From Bacillota bacterium (GTDB lineage Bacteria > Bacillota > Clostridia > Acetivibrionales > DTU013), in contig JAEZCO010000032.1 of NCBI GenBank assembly GCA_023433505.1, forward strand, positions 83,733 to 147,732: a DNA stretch of 64,000 nt, given 5' to 3'. A model generated the notes under the pieces. That model was given only the letters and a program-made list of their open reading frames with translations. It ran no database searches and was not told the DNA's origin. Positions 52,411 through 60,948 of the stretch are shown piece after piece. Within the stretch, counting starts at the first letter, position 1. Every line of letters begins with the position of its first letter. A program made the position numbers and the translations under genes.

Positions 52411-52483
52411 GAGCACTGAAAATACTACTTGCGTTTTCTGCAGCTACCGCTGCAAGGCTGTCAAATTATGCACCGACTTGTCT

Positions 52484-52594
52484 GTCATTGCGAGCGCAAC
52501 GCAGTGGAGCGCGGCAATCTCAAAAGGCATTATTGTCAGGTAAGCATCTTATAATAGATGAGATTGCCGCGTCGCTGCCGCTACTCGCAATGAC
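52484..52594. repeat. Complete dispersed palindromic element
   Basis: 111 bp with long inverted arms: left GTCATTGCGAG...GCGGCAATCTC (52484-52521), right GAGATTGCCGCG...CTCGCAATGAC (52560-52594), around a 38-bp centre. Related sequences lie near 44994, 47949-48038 and 59398. No coding capacity. It resembles the non-autonomous palindromic repeats found scattered between genes in many bacteria. Confidence 0.75.
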
Positions 52595-52646
52595 GTAAGT
52601 GCCTGGTACTTCACCAGCGTGGAAACTCAGGAGAGTTCAGTCAGTA

Positions 52647-55001
52647 TCACAGATCTTTGACCTTCATAACCCGCATGGCGTTAAAAATAGCGATGATAGC
52701 TACTCCTACGTCGCCAAATACTGCTTCCCACATGGTCGCAATACCGAAAGCGCTCAAAAGGAGAATAATGCCCTTCACACTCATGGCAAAAATAATGTTT
52801 TGCCAGACGATGGTGCGGGTCTTTCTGGCGATCTTAATGGCACTTGCAAGCTTTGAAGGCTCATCGGTCATTATTACCACATCCGCGGCTTCAATGGCCG
52901 CATCGGACCCCAAACCGCCCATGGCCACTCCGACATCGGCCCGGGCAAGGACAGGGGCGTCGTTGATCCCGTCGCCTACAAATACCAGCTTACCCTTTGT
53001 TGTTTTCTTTCGATCCAACAATTCAAGCTTTTCGACCTTTTGGTGGGGCAGAAGCTCGGTGTACACTTCGTCAAGACCAATATCGCTTCCGATTTTTTCA
53101 CCGGCGGATTTGCTGTCTCCCGTAAGCATTACCAGGCTTCTGACACCTAAATTCTTAAGCTCCGCCATGGCTTTCCGGCTATCCGGTTTTATTTCATCCG
53201 ATATGACAATGTAGCCTGAATAAACATTGTCAATGGCCAGATGCACCAATGAGCCGAAAGCATTGACTTCCTCGCAGGGGATGCTTTCTTCGTTCATCAG
53301 CTTGGTATTTCCTGCCAGGACTGCTTTTCCCCTGATCTTGACTTTAATGCCCTTGCCGGAAATTTCTTCATACTCGGAAATTTCAGATTTGTCAATTTCC
53401 TTCCCATAAGCCTTTACAATGGAAAGCGCAATGGGATGGTTTGAGTAGCTTTCGGCAAAGGCCGCATATTCCAGCAATTCCTCATCACTGATACCGCTTT
53501 TGCTCGTAATATTCGTTACCTTGAAAATACCTTTTGTCAGAGTGCCTGTCTTGTCAAAGACAACGGTATCCACGTTGTTCAAGGCTTCGAGATAATTGCT
53601 TCCCTTCATTAGTATACCGTTTCTGGAAGCCCCTCCAATCCCTCCGAAAAAGCTTAAAGGGATGGAAACCACCAACGCGCATGGACAGGAAACGACCAGG
53701 AATACCAGAGCCCTGTTTATCCAGTCGGAAAAGGAGGCGCCGGGAACAACCAGCGGAGGAATTATAGCCAGGGCCACGGCGGCAAAAACGACGACGGGGG
53801 TATAATACCTGGCAAATTTGGTAATGAAGTTTTCGGCAACGGCCTTCTTGCTGCTTGCATTTTGCACCAGATCAAGGATTTTGGAAATGGTTGATTCACC
53901 GAACTCTTTCGTAACTTTGACGACCAAGACCCCGCTTTTATTGATTGAACCGGATAATACCTCATTTCCCGGTTCGACATCCCTGGGAAGGGACTCCCCG
54001 GTTAAGGCGGAGGTGTCCAGTGAGGACCTTCCTTCCATGATTATACCATCCAGAGGTACCTTTTCACCGGGCTTTACAAGGATAATATCATCAATGCCCA
54101 CCTCATCCGGAGAGACCTTTTTTATCTCATCCCCGAGCTTTAAATTGGCAAAATCCGGACGGATATCCATCAATGAGGTAATAGACCTTCTTGAGCGGTT
54201 GACGGCCAGCTCCTGGAAGAATTCGCCGATCTGATAAAAAAGCATTACGGCGACGCCTTCAGGGAATTCCCCTGTAGCAAAAGCGCCGATGGTAGCCACA
54301 CTCATTAAAAAGTTTTCATCGAATACCTGGCCTTTGGAAATGTTTTTTACCGCTCTGAGGACAACCTTGTTGCCGACCAAAAGATAGCTTATCAGAAAAA
54401 GGCTGAATTCAACCCAATACGATCCATGAATGATCAGGGCGATAGCAAAAATTACGGCGCCCAATCCAAAGGTTATTCTATCTACCTGTCCCTCCTTATC
54501 TTTGGGGACAGCGGTATCTTTTTTCTTATCGGCACTTACAATTTCAATCCCCGGCTCAATGCCGACCGCAATTTCAGAGGCTTGCCGGAGAATCTCCGGC
54601 AGGTCCCGCTTATTGACTGCATCGATGGTAAGCTTTTGGGAAACAAAGTCCAGGCTGGCGGCCTTAACCCCCGGAATGCCCTTTACCGCGTTTTCTATTT
54701 TAATAGCGCAATCAGCACAGTAAAGGCCGGAAAATTGTATGACTTTCCGGCCCGGCACCGGCTTTTCTCTTTCAATGATCGAAATGTCAGGCTCGTGCAT
54801 TTTCACAATATTGCCGGTTTGTCCCAGTATTTCATTGATATCTGCCGTACTTTCAACTTCGATGGAAAGGATTTTTGATACGAAATCAACATTTGCGGCA
54901 TTGACGCCGTTTAATTTGTTTACGTCCCTTTCTATCTTAGCGGCGCAATTGCCGCAGCAAAGACCCTCGAGTATAAATTCTTTTTTAATCGTTGCCTCCA
55001 T
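52647..55001 (-). CDS. Zn/Cd/Pb-exporting P1B-type ATPase
   Basis: 784 residues. Two N-terminal heavy-metal domains with Cys pairs (GLCCGNCAAK and LYCADCAIK), then a P1B core: the membrane metal site VVSCPCALV, the phosphorylated Asp in DKTGTLT, TGES, and the hinge GDGINDAP. CPC with these Cys sites fits the CadA/ZntA group, which expels Zn2+, Cd2+ and Pb2+. The ArsR-type regulator gene lies 50 bp upstream in the same direction. The ATG is preceded by GAGGGG. Confidence 0.93.
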   Translation of the reverse strand: MEATIKKEFILEGLCCGNCAAKIERDVNKLNGVNAANVDFVSKILSIEVESTADINEILGQTGNIVKMHEPDISIIEREKPVPGRKVIQFSGLYCADCAIKIENAVKGIPGVKAASLDFVSQKLTIDAVNKRDLPEILRQASEIAVGIEPGIEIVSADKKKDTAVPKDKEGQVDRITFGLGAVIFAIALIIHGSYWVEFSLFLISYLLVGNKVVLRAVKNISKGQVFDENFLMSVATIGAFATGEFPEGVAVMLFYQIGEFFQELAVNRSRRSITSLMDIRPDFANLKLGDEIKKVSPDEVGIDDIILVKPGEKVPLDGIIMEGRSSLDTSALTGESLPRDVEPGNEVLSGSINKSGVLVVKVTKEFGESTISKILDLVQNASSKKAVAENFITKFARYYTPVVVFAAVALAIIPPLVVPGASFSDWINRALVFLVVSCPCALVVSIPLSFFGGIGGASRNGILMKGSNYLEALNNVDTVVFDKTGTLTKGIFKVTNITSKSGISDEELLEYAAFAESYSNHPIALSIVKAYGKEIDKSEISEYEEISGKGIKVKIRGKAVLAGNTKLMNEESIPCEEVNAFGSLVHLAIDNVYSGYIVISDEIKPDSRKAMAELKNLGVRSLVMLTGDSKSAGEKIGSDIGLDEVYTELLPHQKVEKLELLDRKKTTKGKLVFVGDGINDAPVLARADVGVAMGGLGSDAAIEAADVVIMTDEPSKLASAIKIARKTRTIVWQNIIFAMSVKGIILLLSAFGIATMWEAVFGDVGVAIIAIFNAMRVMKVKDL

Positions 55002-55051
55002 TAAAACCCCTCTTTCATGTAACCATTGATTGATTGAAGTTGGGACGAAGC

Positions 55052-55420
55052 CTATCTTTCACTCGTGTGATCCAGCCCCTGGCTGAATATTTGCTTGACA
55101 TGCTCATCGTCCAGTGTGTAGAACACGATTTTGCCGTCCTTCCGGTACTTTACTAATCTCGCTTGCTTTAAAACCCTTAATTGGTGGGATATTGCCGATT
55201 GCGTCATGTTTAACAGCACCGCAATGTCACAGACGCACATTTCCGCTTCGGCCAGAGCCCAAAGTATTTTTATCCGGGTGGTATCTCCAAAGACCTTAAA
55301 TAACTCTGCCAGGTCATATAAACTCTCTTCCTGGGGCATTTTTTCCTTAACCATGTTTACGGTATCTTCATGGATAACGATGCAATCGCACCTGTCAATC
55401 TCATTATTGTTATTGACCAT
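55052..55420 (-). CDS. ArsR/SmtB-family metal-sensing repressor (CadC-like)
   Basis: 122 residues, winged helix. The recognition-helix region has MCVCDIAVLLNMTQSAISHQL, where the CxC-D pattern at the start of helix 3 is the CadC/SmtB metal site; a second Cys pair (CDC) lies in the N-terminal arm, as in CadC. This suits a Cd/Pb/Zn sensor that releases DNA on binding metal. It is co-directional with the P-type ATPase. Operator-like palindromes lie in its promoter region. Confidence 0.92.
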   Translation of the reverse strand: MVNNNNEIDRCDCIVIHEDTVNMVKEKMPQEESLYDLAELFKVFGDTTRIKILWALAEAEMCVCDIAVLLNMTQSAISHQLRVLKQARLVKYRKDGKIVFYTLDDEHVKQIFSQGLDHTSER

Positions 55421-55451
55421 CGGCGTCTCCTTTCATGCAAAAGTGAATATT

Positions 55452-55465
55452 TGAATATATGTTCA
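55452..55465. promoter_or_regulatory. ArsR-type operator near the repressor transcription start
   Basis: TGAATATATGTTCA is a 14-bp palindrome with two mismatched base pairs. It lies just downstream of the predicted minus-strand transcription start at about 55473, the classical position for ArsR/SmtB repression. Confidence 0.55.
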
Positions 55466-55479
55466 TATGTTATGATAAT

Positions 55480-55508
55480 AGTATAGGATATCCCGGGAGC
55501 TCTGTCAA
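55480..55508 (-). promoter_or_regulatory. Promoter of the repressor/ATPase operon
   Basis: On the minus strand TTGACA (55503-55508) and TATACT (55480-55485) are separated by 17 bp, a near-consensus promoter. Confidence 0.75.
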
Positions 55509-55513
55509 TGGTT

Positions 55514-55533
55514 ATATGAAAGATTGCTCATAT
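55514..55533. promoter_or_regulatory. Second ArsR-type operator
   Basis: ATATGA-N8-TCATAT, an inverted repeat between the two divergent promoters (repressor at 55480-55508 and the plus-strand one at 55558). It could let the metal sensor influence both directions. Confidence 0.45.
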
Positions 55534-55557
55534 GTTTTACGAAATATCATTTTTTTA

Positions 55558-55586
55558 TTGACGAGTGAACCTTTTATTGATAAAAT
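55558..55586 (+). promoter_or_regulatory. Plus-strand promoter upstream of feoB
   Basis: TTGACG (55558-55563), 17-bp spacer, TAAAAT (55581-55586). It lies 180 bp before the feoB ATG. A second candidate (TTGGAT-N16-TATCAT, 55718-55745) overlaps the Fur box. Confidence 0.5.
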
Positions 55587-55719
55587 GTTAGAAGATTCTA
55601 ACAGTTAATACGATGGCGTCGAACATTCGCGGTCAGCGGTTGACCTTTGGAAAAGCGGGGCTAAAAGACATACCGAGAAAGCAGGGAGGCTACGTGCGAG
55701 CAAAGTAGCATTTTTTTGG

Positions 55720-55744
55720 ATAATCAATTGAGAATGATTATCAT
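55720..55744 (+). promoter_or_regulatory. Fur box upstream of feoB
   Basis: GATAATCAATTGAGAATGATTATCA contains the 7-1-7 form TGAGAAT-G-ATTATCA with one mismatch. Under iron-replete conditions Fur would bind here and block feoB. It covers the region where a longer FeoB N-terminus could begin, which supports the ATG at 55767 as the true start. Confidence 0.75.
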
Positions 55745-55766
55745 ATTCAAAGAAAGGGACTGTCAA

Positions 55767-57815
55767 ATGCATTACAGGTTTGCGCTGGTGGGAAATCCTA
55801 ACTGCGGAAAAACCACCATGTTCAATGAAATCACCGGCAGTACGCAGTATGTCGGCAATTGGCCGGGGGTGACCATTGAAAAAAAAGAAGGAAGGGCAAG
55901 AAAATTTAAAGAGGAAATCAGAGTCGTCGATTTGCCGGGGATTTACTCCCTGTCTCCTTACTCAATGGAAGAAATCATTGCAAGAGATTACATCCTGGAG
56001 GAAAAACCCGACATCGTCATCAATGTTGTCGATGCTGCAAACATCGAAAGAAATTTGTACCTGACAACGCAGATCGCCGAATTAGGAGTTTCTGTCGTTG
56101 TTGCACTCAATATGATGGACGAGGTGGAGGGCAGGGGGGATACCATCGACACGGAAGTTCTCGAAAGGCATCTTGGCGTCCCGGTTTTGTGCACATCCGC
56201 AAATAAAGGCCGGGGAATCGGCGAGGTAATGCAAAAAGCCCTTCAAATTGCGCAAACCGCAGCGCTGACGCCCAAAGCGGCAAATCCTGGCATATTTGAT
56301 AAAAGTGTTGAGGAAGGTATTGTTGAAATAGAAACGAAGCTTGCTTCCGTTTTGGACAAGAAGGTACATAATCTCCGGTGGGCGGCAATAAAGCTCCTGG
56401 AAGGCGATGAGAAAGAGTGGGAAAAGCTGGGAACTCCTGCAGCTCTGGAGGAAGAAATAAGCTCTTGCCGGCGAAGGCTGGCGGAGAAGTTTGACAGTGA
56501 TATGGAAACGGTCATTGCCGACAACCGTTACGGATTTATCGCCGACCTTGTGGGCAGGGCGGTACAAAAAAAGTCCGGAGGGACAGAGCTTACGCTTTCC
56601 GACAAAATCGACAGGGTGGTAACCAACCGGATTCTGGCGATCCCCCTTTCTTTGGCCGTAATGCTGGCCATATTCCAGGTGACTTTCGGGAAGGTCGGCT
56701 CCTTTACCATCGATTGGGTGGATGTTTTCATCAATGCCCGGGTAGCCGGCATGGTTACCGGCTGGCTGGATGCCGCAGGAGCGGCGGAATGGCTCCATGC
56801 CCTCATTGTGAGCGGTATTCTCGGAGGAATGGGGAGCATGCTGGTTTTTGTACCGCAAATCATGATCCTATTCTTCTTCATGTCCATCCTGGAAGACAGC
56901 GGCTATATGGCAAGAGCGGCTTTTGTCATGGACCGCCTTTTAAGAAAGCTGGGCCTGAGCGGCAAATCCTTTATTCCCATGTTTATGGGATTCGGCTGCA
57001 GTGTTCCCGCCGTTATGGCCTCCAGGACCCTGGAGAATGAAAAGGACAGAAGGCTTACCATCCTGCTCACCCCTTTCATGTCCTGCGGCGCCAGGCTTCC
57101 CGTATATGCGCTGTTTACATCCGCCTTTTTTGCACGAAACCAGAGTCTTGTCATTTTCTCCATCTATGTACTGGGGATTGTTGTAGCGGTTTTGTCCGGA
57201 ATTCTCCTGAAAAATACGGCGCTCAAAGGCGAAACATCTTCTTTTGTCATGGAGCTTCCGCCTTACAGGATTCCCACCCTCAAGGGCGTTTCGATTCATA
57301 TGTGGGACAGGGGAAAAGCCTTTGTAAGGAAAGCAGGTACGGTGATATTTGCAGCAGCAGTAGTCATATGGTTTTTCCAGACTTTCAATTTTTCCTTCCA
57401 CATGGTTGAGGACCCGGGTGACAGCATGTTTGGCAGTATAGGAAAAGGCATTGCGCCAATATTCGCTCCGCTGGGCTTCGGTGATTGGCGGTCGTCGGTA
57501 GCCCTTTTAACAGGCCTTGTTGCAAAGGAAGTGGTAATTACCACCATGGGCATACTGCATGGCATCGGTGAAGCCGGTGAAAACCCGGTAGAATTGGTTA
57601 CGGCCCTGCAAGCAAGCTTTACGCCACTAAGGGCATATGCGTTTATGGCTTTCACCCTGCTTTATTTGCCGTGCATCGCTGCCTTTGCCGCCATTAAAAG
57701 GGAAATGAATTCCTGGAAGTGGACCCTGTTTACAGTGGGATACCAGACGGGGACCGCCTGGATTGTGGCATTGATAATCTTTCAGGGCGGAAGGCTGCTG
57801 GGTCTGGACGGGTAA
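55767..57815 (+). CDS. feoB: Ferrous iron transporter B
   Basis: About 682 residues. An N-terminal GTPase has G1 GNPNCGKTT, G3 DLPGIYSLS and G4 NMMD, followed by the helical regulatory part (to about 260) and a membrane domain with the Gate motifs (GFGCSVPAVMASRTLE and SCGARLPVY). It imports Fe2+. The start at 55767 follows GAAAGGGA and lies downstream of the Fur box. No feoA is present before it or after it; small Fur-linked genes follow instead. Confidence 0.95.
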   Translation: MHYRFALVGNPNCGKTTMFNEITGSTQYVGNWPGVTIEKKEGRARKFKEEIRVVDLPGIYSLSPYSMEEIIARDYILEEKPDIVINVVDAANIERNLYLTTQIAELGVSVVVALNMMDEVEGRGDTIDTEVLERHLGVPVLCTSANKGRGIGEVMQKALQIAQTAALTPKAANPGIFDKSVEEGIVEIETKLASVLDKKVHNLRWAAIKLLEGDEKEWEKLGTPAALEEEISSCRRRLAEKFDSDMETVIADNRYGFIADLVGRAVQKKSGGTELTLSDKIDRVVTNRILAIPLSLAVMLAIFQVTFGKVGSFTIDWVDVFINARVAGMVTGWLDAAGAAEWLHALIVSGILGGMGSMLVFVPQIMILFFFMSILEDSGYMARAAFVMDRLLRKLGLSGKSFIPMFMGFGCSVPAVMASRTLENEKDRRLTILLTPFMSCGARLPVYALFTSAFFARNQSLVIFSIYVLGIVVAVLSGILLKNTALKGETSSFVMELPPYRIPTLKGVSIHMWDRGKAFVRKAGTVIFAAAVVIWFFQTFNFSFHMVEDPGDSMFGSIGKGIAPIFAPLGFGDWRSSVALLTGLVAKEVVITTMGILHGIGEAGENPVELVTALQASFTPLRAYAFMAFTLLYLPCIAAFAAIKREMNSWKWTLFTVGYQTGTAWIVALIIFQGGRLLGLDG

Positions 57816-57966
57816 GGGTAACGGCGGCGGCTCGATTGGAGTTTGCGGAATTGCCGGGAAAGGTAATGGAGGTGGTCTTGAGTAACAAAGGATATATGTT
57901 TTAAAGCTTTCTGACATTCAGGGAAGACAGTTGCTCTCAAAAAACAAAAGAAAGGAAGGTGATGTC

Positions 57967-58269
57967 ATGAGTATAGTGCTTGTTGGCGGACATGACAGGA
58001 TGCACGACGAATATAAGGGGATATGCTCCAAACACGGGCACAGTGTCAAGGTCTATACACAAATGCCCGCCAGGTTTGATAAGGCAATAGGAAATCCCGA
58101 CGGAATCGTTTTATTCACAGGTACCGTGTCGCATAAAATGATTCAGGTAGCCACGAAAGAAGCAAAAAGAAAGAAAATCCCGATCCTGAGATGCCACAAC
58201 AGCAGTGGCACCTCATTGGAAGGGATGCTGCAGCAGTTTGAAAAGAGTCTGTCCATTGTTTATGCATAA
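57967..58269 (+). CDS. DUF2325 family protein
   Basis: About 100 residues with a small alpha/beta fold (SIVLVGGHDRMHDEYKGIC at the start; LFTGTVSHKM and LRCHNSSGTSLEGML later). The function is not known. AAGGAAGG precedes the ATG at 57967. Genes of this family recur near feo genes in Clostridia, and here it is between feoB and a flavodoxin gene, so an iron-linked role is likely by context. Confidence 0.8.
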   Translation: MSIVLVGGHDRMHDEYKGICSKHGHSVKVYTQMPARFDKAIGNPDGIVLFTGTVSHKMIQVATKEAKRKKIPILRCHNSSGTSLEGMLQQFEKSLSIVYA

Positions 58270-58299
58270 ATAAAAATAATAAAACGGAGGGTTGTTTTT

Positions 58300-58731
58300 A
58301 TGAAAAATATAGCGGTAATTTACTGGAGCGGGTCGGGAAATACACAGAGTATGGCTGAAGCAGTTGCGGAAGGAGCAAAAGCGGAAGGCAATTCTGTCAC
58401 TGTACTTGAGGTTGGCAAGGCTTCGCCGGAGGATGTGCTGAAAGCCGATGCCGTAGCGTTGGGCTGCCCGTCCATGGGAAGTGAAGAGCTGGAGGAAGAG
58501 GAAATGGAGCCCTTTGTGAAGTCCCTTGAAAATGAGAACCTGAAAGACAAGCCCATGGCTCTGTTTGGCTCATATGACTGGGGCGACGGACAGTGGATGA
58601 GGGATTGGTCGGAGAGGATGGCTAAATTGGGAGTTACCCTTGTGGCAGAAGGCCTGATTGTCCAAAACACTCCGGAGGAGGAAGGACTTACACAGTGCAG
58701 GCAATTGGGGATTAAGCTGGCAAATACATAA
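58300..58731 (+). CDS. Flavodoxin
   Basis: 143 residues, short-chain flavodoxin. The phosphate-binding loop is WSGSGNTQSMAE, and FGSYDWGDGQWM is the ring-binding 90s loop. It carries one- or two-electron transfer with FMN and commonly replaces ferredoxin when iron is scarce, which fits its place behind a Fur-controlled gene. GGAGGG precedes the ATG. Confidence 0.95.
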   Translation: MKNIAVIYWSGSGNTQSMAEAVAEGAKAEGNSVTVLEVGKASPEDVLKADAVALGCPSMGSEELEEEEMEPFVKSLENENLKDKPMALFGSYDWGDGQWMRDWSERMAKLGVTLVAEGLIVQNTPEEEGLTQCRQLGIKLANT

Positions 58732-58757
58732 AATGAAGGGCTTGGGAGGTTTTGGCT

Positions 58758-59366
58758 TTGGACAGATCATTGCTGCGGGAATTTATGATCCGCTTGAACG
58801 AGTTGGAGGAAAGAGAGTACTTTCTGTATACTGTTGCATATGGGACGGCGCCGACGCAAAAAGGGATGAAGCCATCCTCCCTTATGTCCTTTTCTACTAA
58901 GGGAAGAAACCTGTATCAGTTATGGGGGAAATACAGGGATGAAATAAATACGGCTTTGGGCCTTGATTTTTTTGTTTTGAAGGAAACGGCAAATCACCGC
59001 TTGATTCTGTTTTACAATTCCGAGCTGCTGAAGAGGCACATTGAAGGCAAAGCATGCAAGGAATTTCTCAAGCTGATGGGGTATGAGGACTCCATGAGTA
59101 TTGACCAGAGCCTGCATGCGCTAAAACTGCGCTTTGAAAGGGTTTGTCCCCATGAGATAGGTGTTTTTCTGGGTATTCCTGTTGAGGATGTCATGGGGTT
59201 TATTAAGTACAAGGGAGATGAAAGCTTGTTTTGCAGCTATTGGAAGGTATACCATAATCCCGAAGGCGCCAGGGCGCTGTTCAAATGCTTTGACAGAGAA
59301 AAAGCCAATGTCATGCATTCCATCATCAATACGGATACCTTCGGAAAGGCGGCAGAAGCCGTATAG
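58758..59366 (+). CDS. DUF3793 family protein
   Basis: About 202 residues. The segment CPHEIGVFLGIPVEDVMGFIKYKG is characteristic of DUF3793. No catalytic function is known to me. The start is uncertain: TTG at 58758 is well spaced from GGGAGG, while TTG at 58752 is too near. These proteins often sit beside flavodoxin and feo genes in Clostridia; here the flavodoxin stop is 26 bp upstream. Confidence 0.8.
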   Translation: MDRSLLREFMIRLNELEEREYFLYTVAYGTAPTQKGMKPSSLMSFSTKGRNLYQLWGKYRDEINTALGLDFFVLKETANHRLILFYNSELLKRHIEGKACKEFLKLMGYEDSMSIDQSLHALKLRFERVCPHEIGVFLGIPVEDVMGFIKYKGDESLFCSYWKVYHNPEGARALFKCFDREKANVMHSIINTDTFGKAAEAV

Positions 59367-59397
59367 GGCGCAGGAATACCGGGCGGATTGCTCCTAT

Positions 59398-59434
59398 GTC
59401 ATTGCGGGCGAACGCAGTGAAGCGCGGCAATCTT
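59398..59434. repeat. Half copy of the dispersed palindromic element
   Basis: GTCATTGCGGGCGAACGCAG continues to GCGGCAATCTT, matching the left arm of the element at 52484-52594. The right arm is absent. Confidence 0.65.
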
Positions 59435-59482
59435 GCGTACAATTGCATAAAGGCTACCCTGTCTTGAGAGGGGGGATCAATA

Positions 59483-60133
59483 TTGTTTCAATGGATATAC
59501 GGGATTTTTCATCAAAAGCATTTTCACGATATCATCGAATGTTTGATTGCAGCATTGGAAGCGAAGGATTTGTATACCAGCGGGCATTCTTCCAGGGTAG
59601 CGGATATGTCTCTTGACCTGGCCCATGCCATGGGACTGAAGGGCCCGGCACTGGAAAATGTACATTTGGCAGCCCATTTGCATGATATAGGCAAGATGGG
59701 CGTTTCAGAAAATGTCCTGAACAAAAAGGGAAAACTGCTGCCCCATGAATGGGCGCAAATACAGATGCATCCTGAAATAGGCTATCACATTTTGCGCAAA
59801 TCAAAAGAGCTGTATGCCATCGCAGAAATCGTGCTTCATCACCATGAGCGGTGGGATGGAAAGGGCTATCCCCACGGCCTGAAAATGGACAAGATCCCAT
59901 TGGGCTCAAGGATTATCGGCGTGGCTGACGCTATTGACGCCATGACGTCCGTCAGACCCTACAGGGAGCCGATGTCCTGGAAAGAGTGCATGGATGAGAT
60001 TTTATTCAATAAAGGCATACAGTTTGACCCTGTAGTGGTGGAAGCGGCAGAAAAACTGTGGAAAAGGTGGGCGGGCAAGCGGCAGGAGGACCAGGCCCCT
60101 CAGATGGACATGAAGCTGAAGGTTGTAAAATAA
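59483..60133 (+). CDS. HD-GYP domain phosphodiesterase-like protein
   Basis: 216 residues, nearly all one HD-GYP domain: metal ligands HSSRVA, HLHDIGKMG, HHHERWDGKGYPHGL and VADAIDAMTSVRPYR. HD-GYP enzymes degrade cyclic di-GMP (some 3',3'-cGAMP). There is no receiver, PAS or other sensor domain, so regulation must come from expression or partners. The start is TTG at 59483 behind GAGAGGGGGG. It lies between DUF3793 and fur. Confidence 0.92.
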   Translation: MFQWIYGIFHQKHFHDIIECLIAALEAKDLYTSGHSSRVADMSLDLAHAMGLKGPALENVHLAAHLHDIGKMGVSENVLNKKGKLLPHEWAQIQMHPEIGYHILRKSKELYAIAEIVLHHHERWDGKGYPHGLKMDKIPLGSRIIGVADAIDAMTSVRPYREPMSWKECMDEILFNKGIQFDPVVVEAAEKLWKRWAGKRQEDQAPQMDMKLKVVK

Positions 60134-60278
60134 ATGATAAAAAACGGGTAATTCCCTGGCTGCCGTACGAGTAAGCAATTATTGTGACGTGGAGCCTTTC
60201 ATTATGATATACTGTAGAAACCGGTGCAGGCTTAAGAAAAGCCATTGGAAATTGTTTTTAATGGGGGGAGGGGATACG

Positions 60279-60719
60279 ATGGATATGAACACAAATTTTA
60301 CAAATCTCAAACAGCAGTTTCAGCATTACGGCGTTAAGTATACCGCACAGCGCCAGGCCATCGTGGACACCATTTTGGAGCATCCGGGCCTGCATATGAG
60401 CAGTGAGGAGATTCACGGGATTTTAAGGCGTAAATATCCGGAGATGGGCCTGGCAACAGTTTATAGAACACTTCTGCTGCTGGAGAAAATGAAGCTGGTC
60501 CGGAGGACCGACCTGGGAGATGGCTGCATGCGGTATGAAATATTGAGCCGCGAAGGCCATGCGCATCACCATTTGATTTGTTCCCGGTGCGGCGCGGTTG
60601 TCGATATGGAGGATGATTTGCTGGAAGAACTGGAAAAGCGGATCTATCAGAAAAACCGGTTTATTGTTGATAACCACAGCGTTAAATTCTATGGACGTTG
60701 TGAGAAATGTATAGACTGA
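60279..60719 (+). CDS. fur: Ferric uptake regulator family protein
   Basis: About 146 residues. Winged helix (about 15-90; GLATVYRTLLLLEKM), then the metal/dimer domain with HAHHHLICSRCG and the C-terminal CEKC, two CxxC pairs for structural zinc. Fur and PerR are hard to separate from sequence alone; the nearby Fur-boxed feoB supports Fur. The ATG follows GGGGGAGGGG. Confidence 0.88.
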   Translation: MDMNTNFTNLKQQFQHYGVKYTAQRQAIVDTILEHPGLHMSSEEIHGILRRKYPEMGLATVYRTLLLLEKMKLVRRTDLGDGCMRYEILSREGHAHHHLICSRCGAVVDMEDDLLEELEKRIYQKNRFIVDNHSVKFYGRCEKCID

Positions 60720-60885
60720 CATTGGTGTCAGGAAACAAGCAGGATGAGACTGAAAAGTGCATAGCGTAACGCAATAGAAGAAGAGAAGTCATCTGTACCG
60801 GACTGGGGTATGGATGGCTTGTTTTATGTCTGCCATTGCATCAGAGAAAAAGGCAGGTATATCCTAAAAAAATTTGAGATTATGT

Positions 60886-60914
60886 TTGGTAATAATTTTT
60901 AGTGGTAGTATAAT
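60886..60914 (+). promoter_or_regulatory. Promoter of the ferritin-like gene
   Basis: TTGGTA (60886-60891), 17-bp spacer, TATAAT (60909-60914), 35 bp upstream of the ATG. The region is A+T-rich but I see no clear Fur or PerR box. Confidence 0.6.
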
Positions 60915-60948
60915 AAAATGGAAAATATATCATAACGGAGGTTGAGCT

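Noticed and set aside
55613..55708. A 31-codon basic frame between the ArsR promoter region and feoB
   Set aside because: No ribosome site precedes its ATG, and a frame this short is expected by chance. It could be reconsidered if conserved upstream of feoB in relatives.
57834..57904. Possible small feoA- or feoC-like gene after feoB
   Set aside because: The sequence has a GGAGGT but only a few codons before a stop, and no frame with FeoA-like or Cys-rich features.
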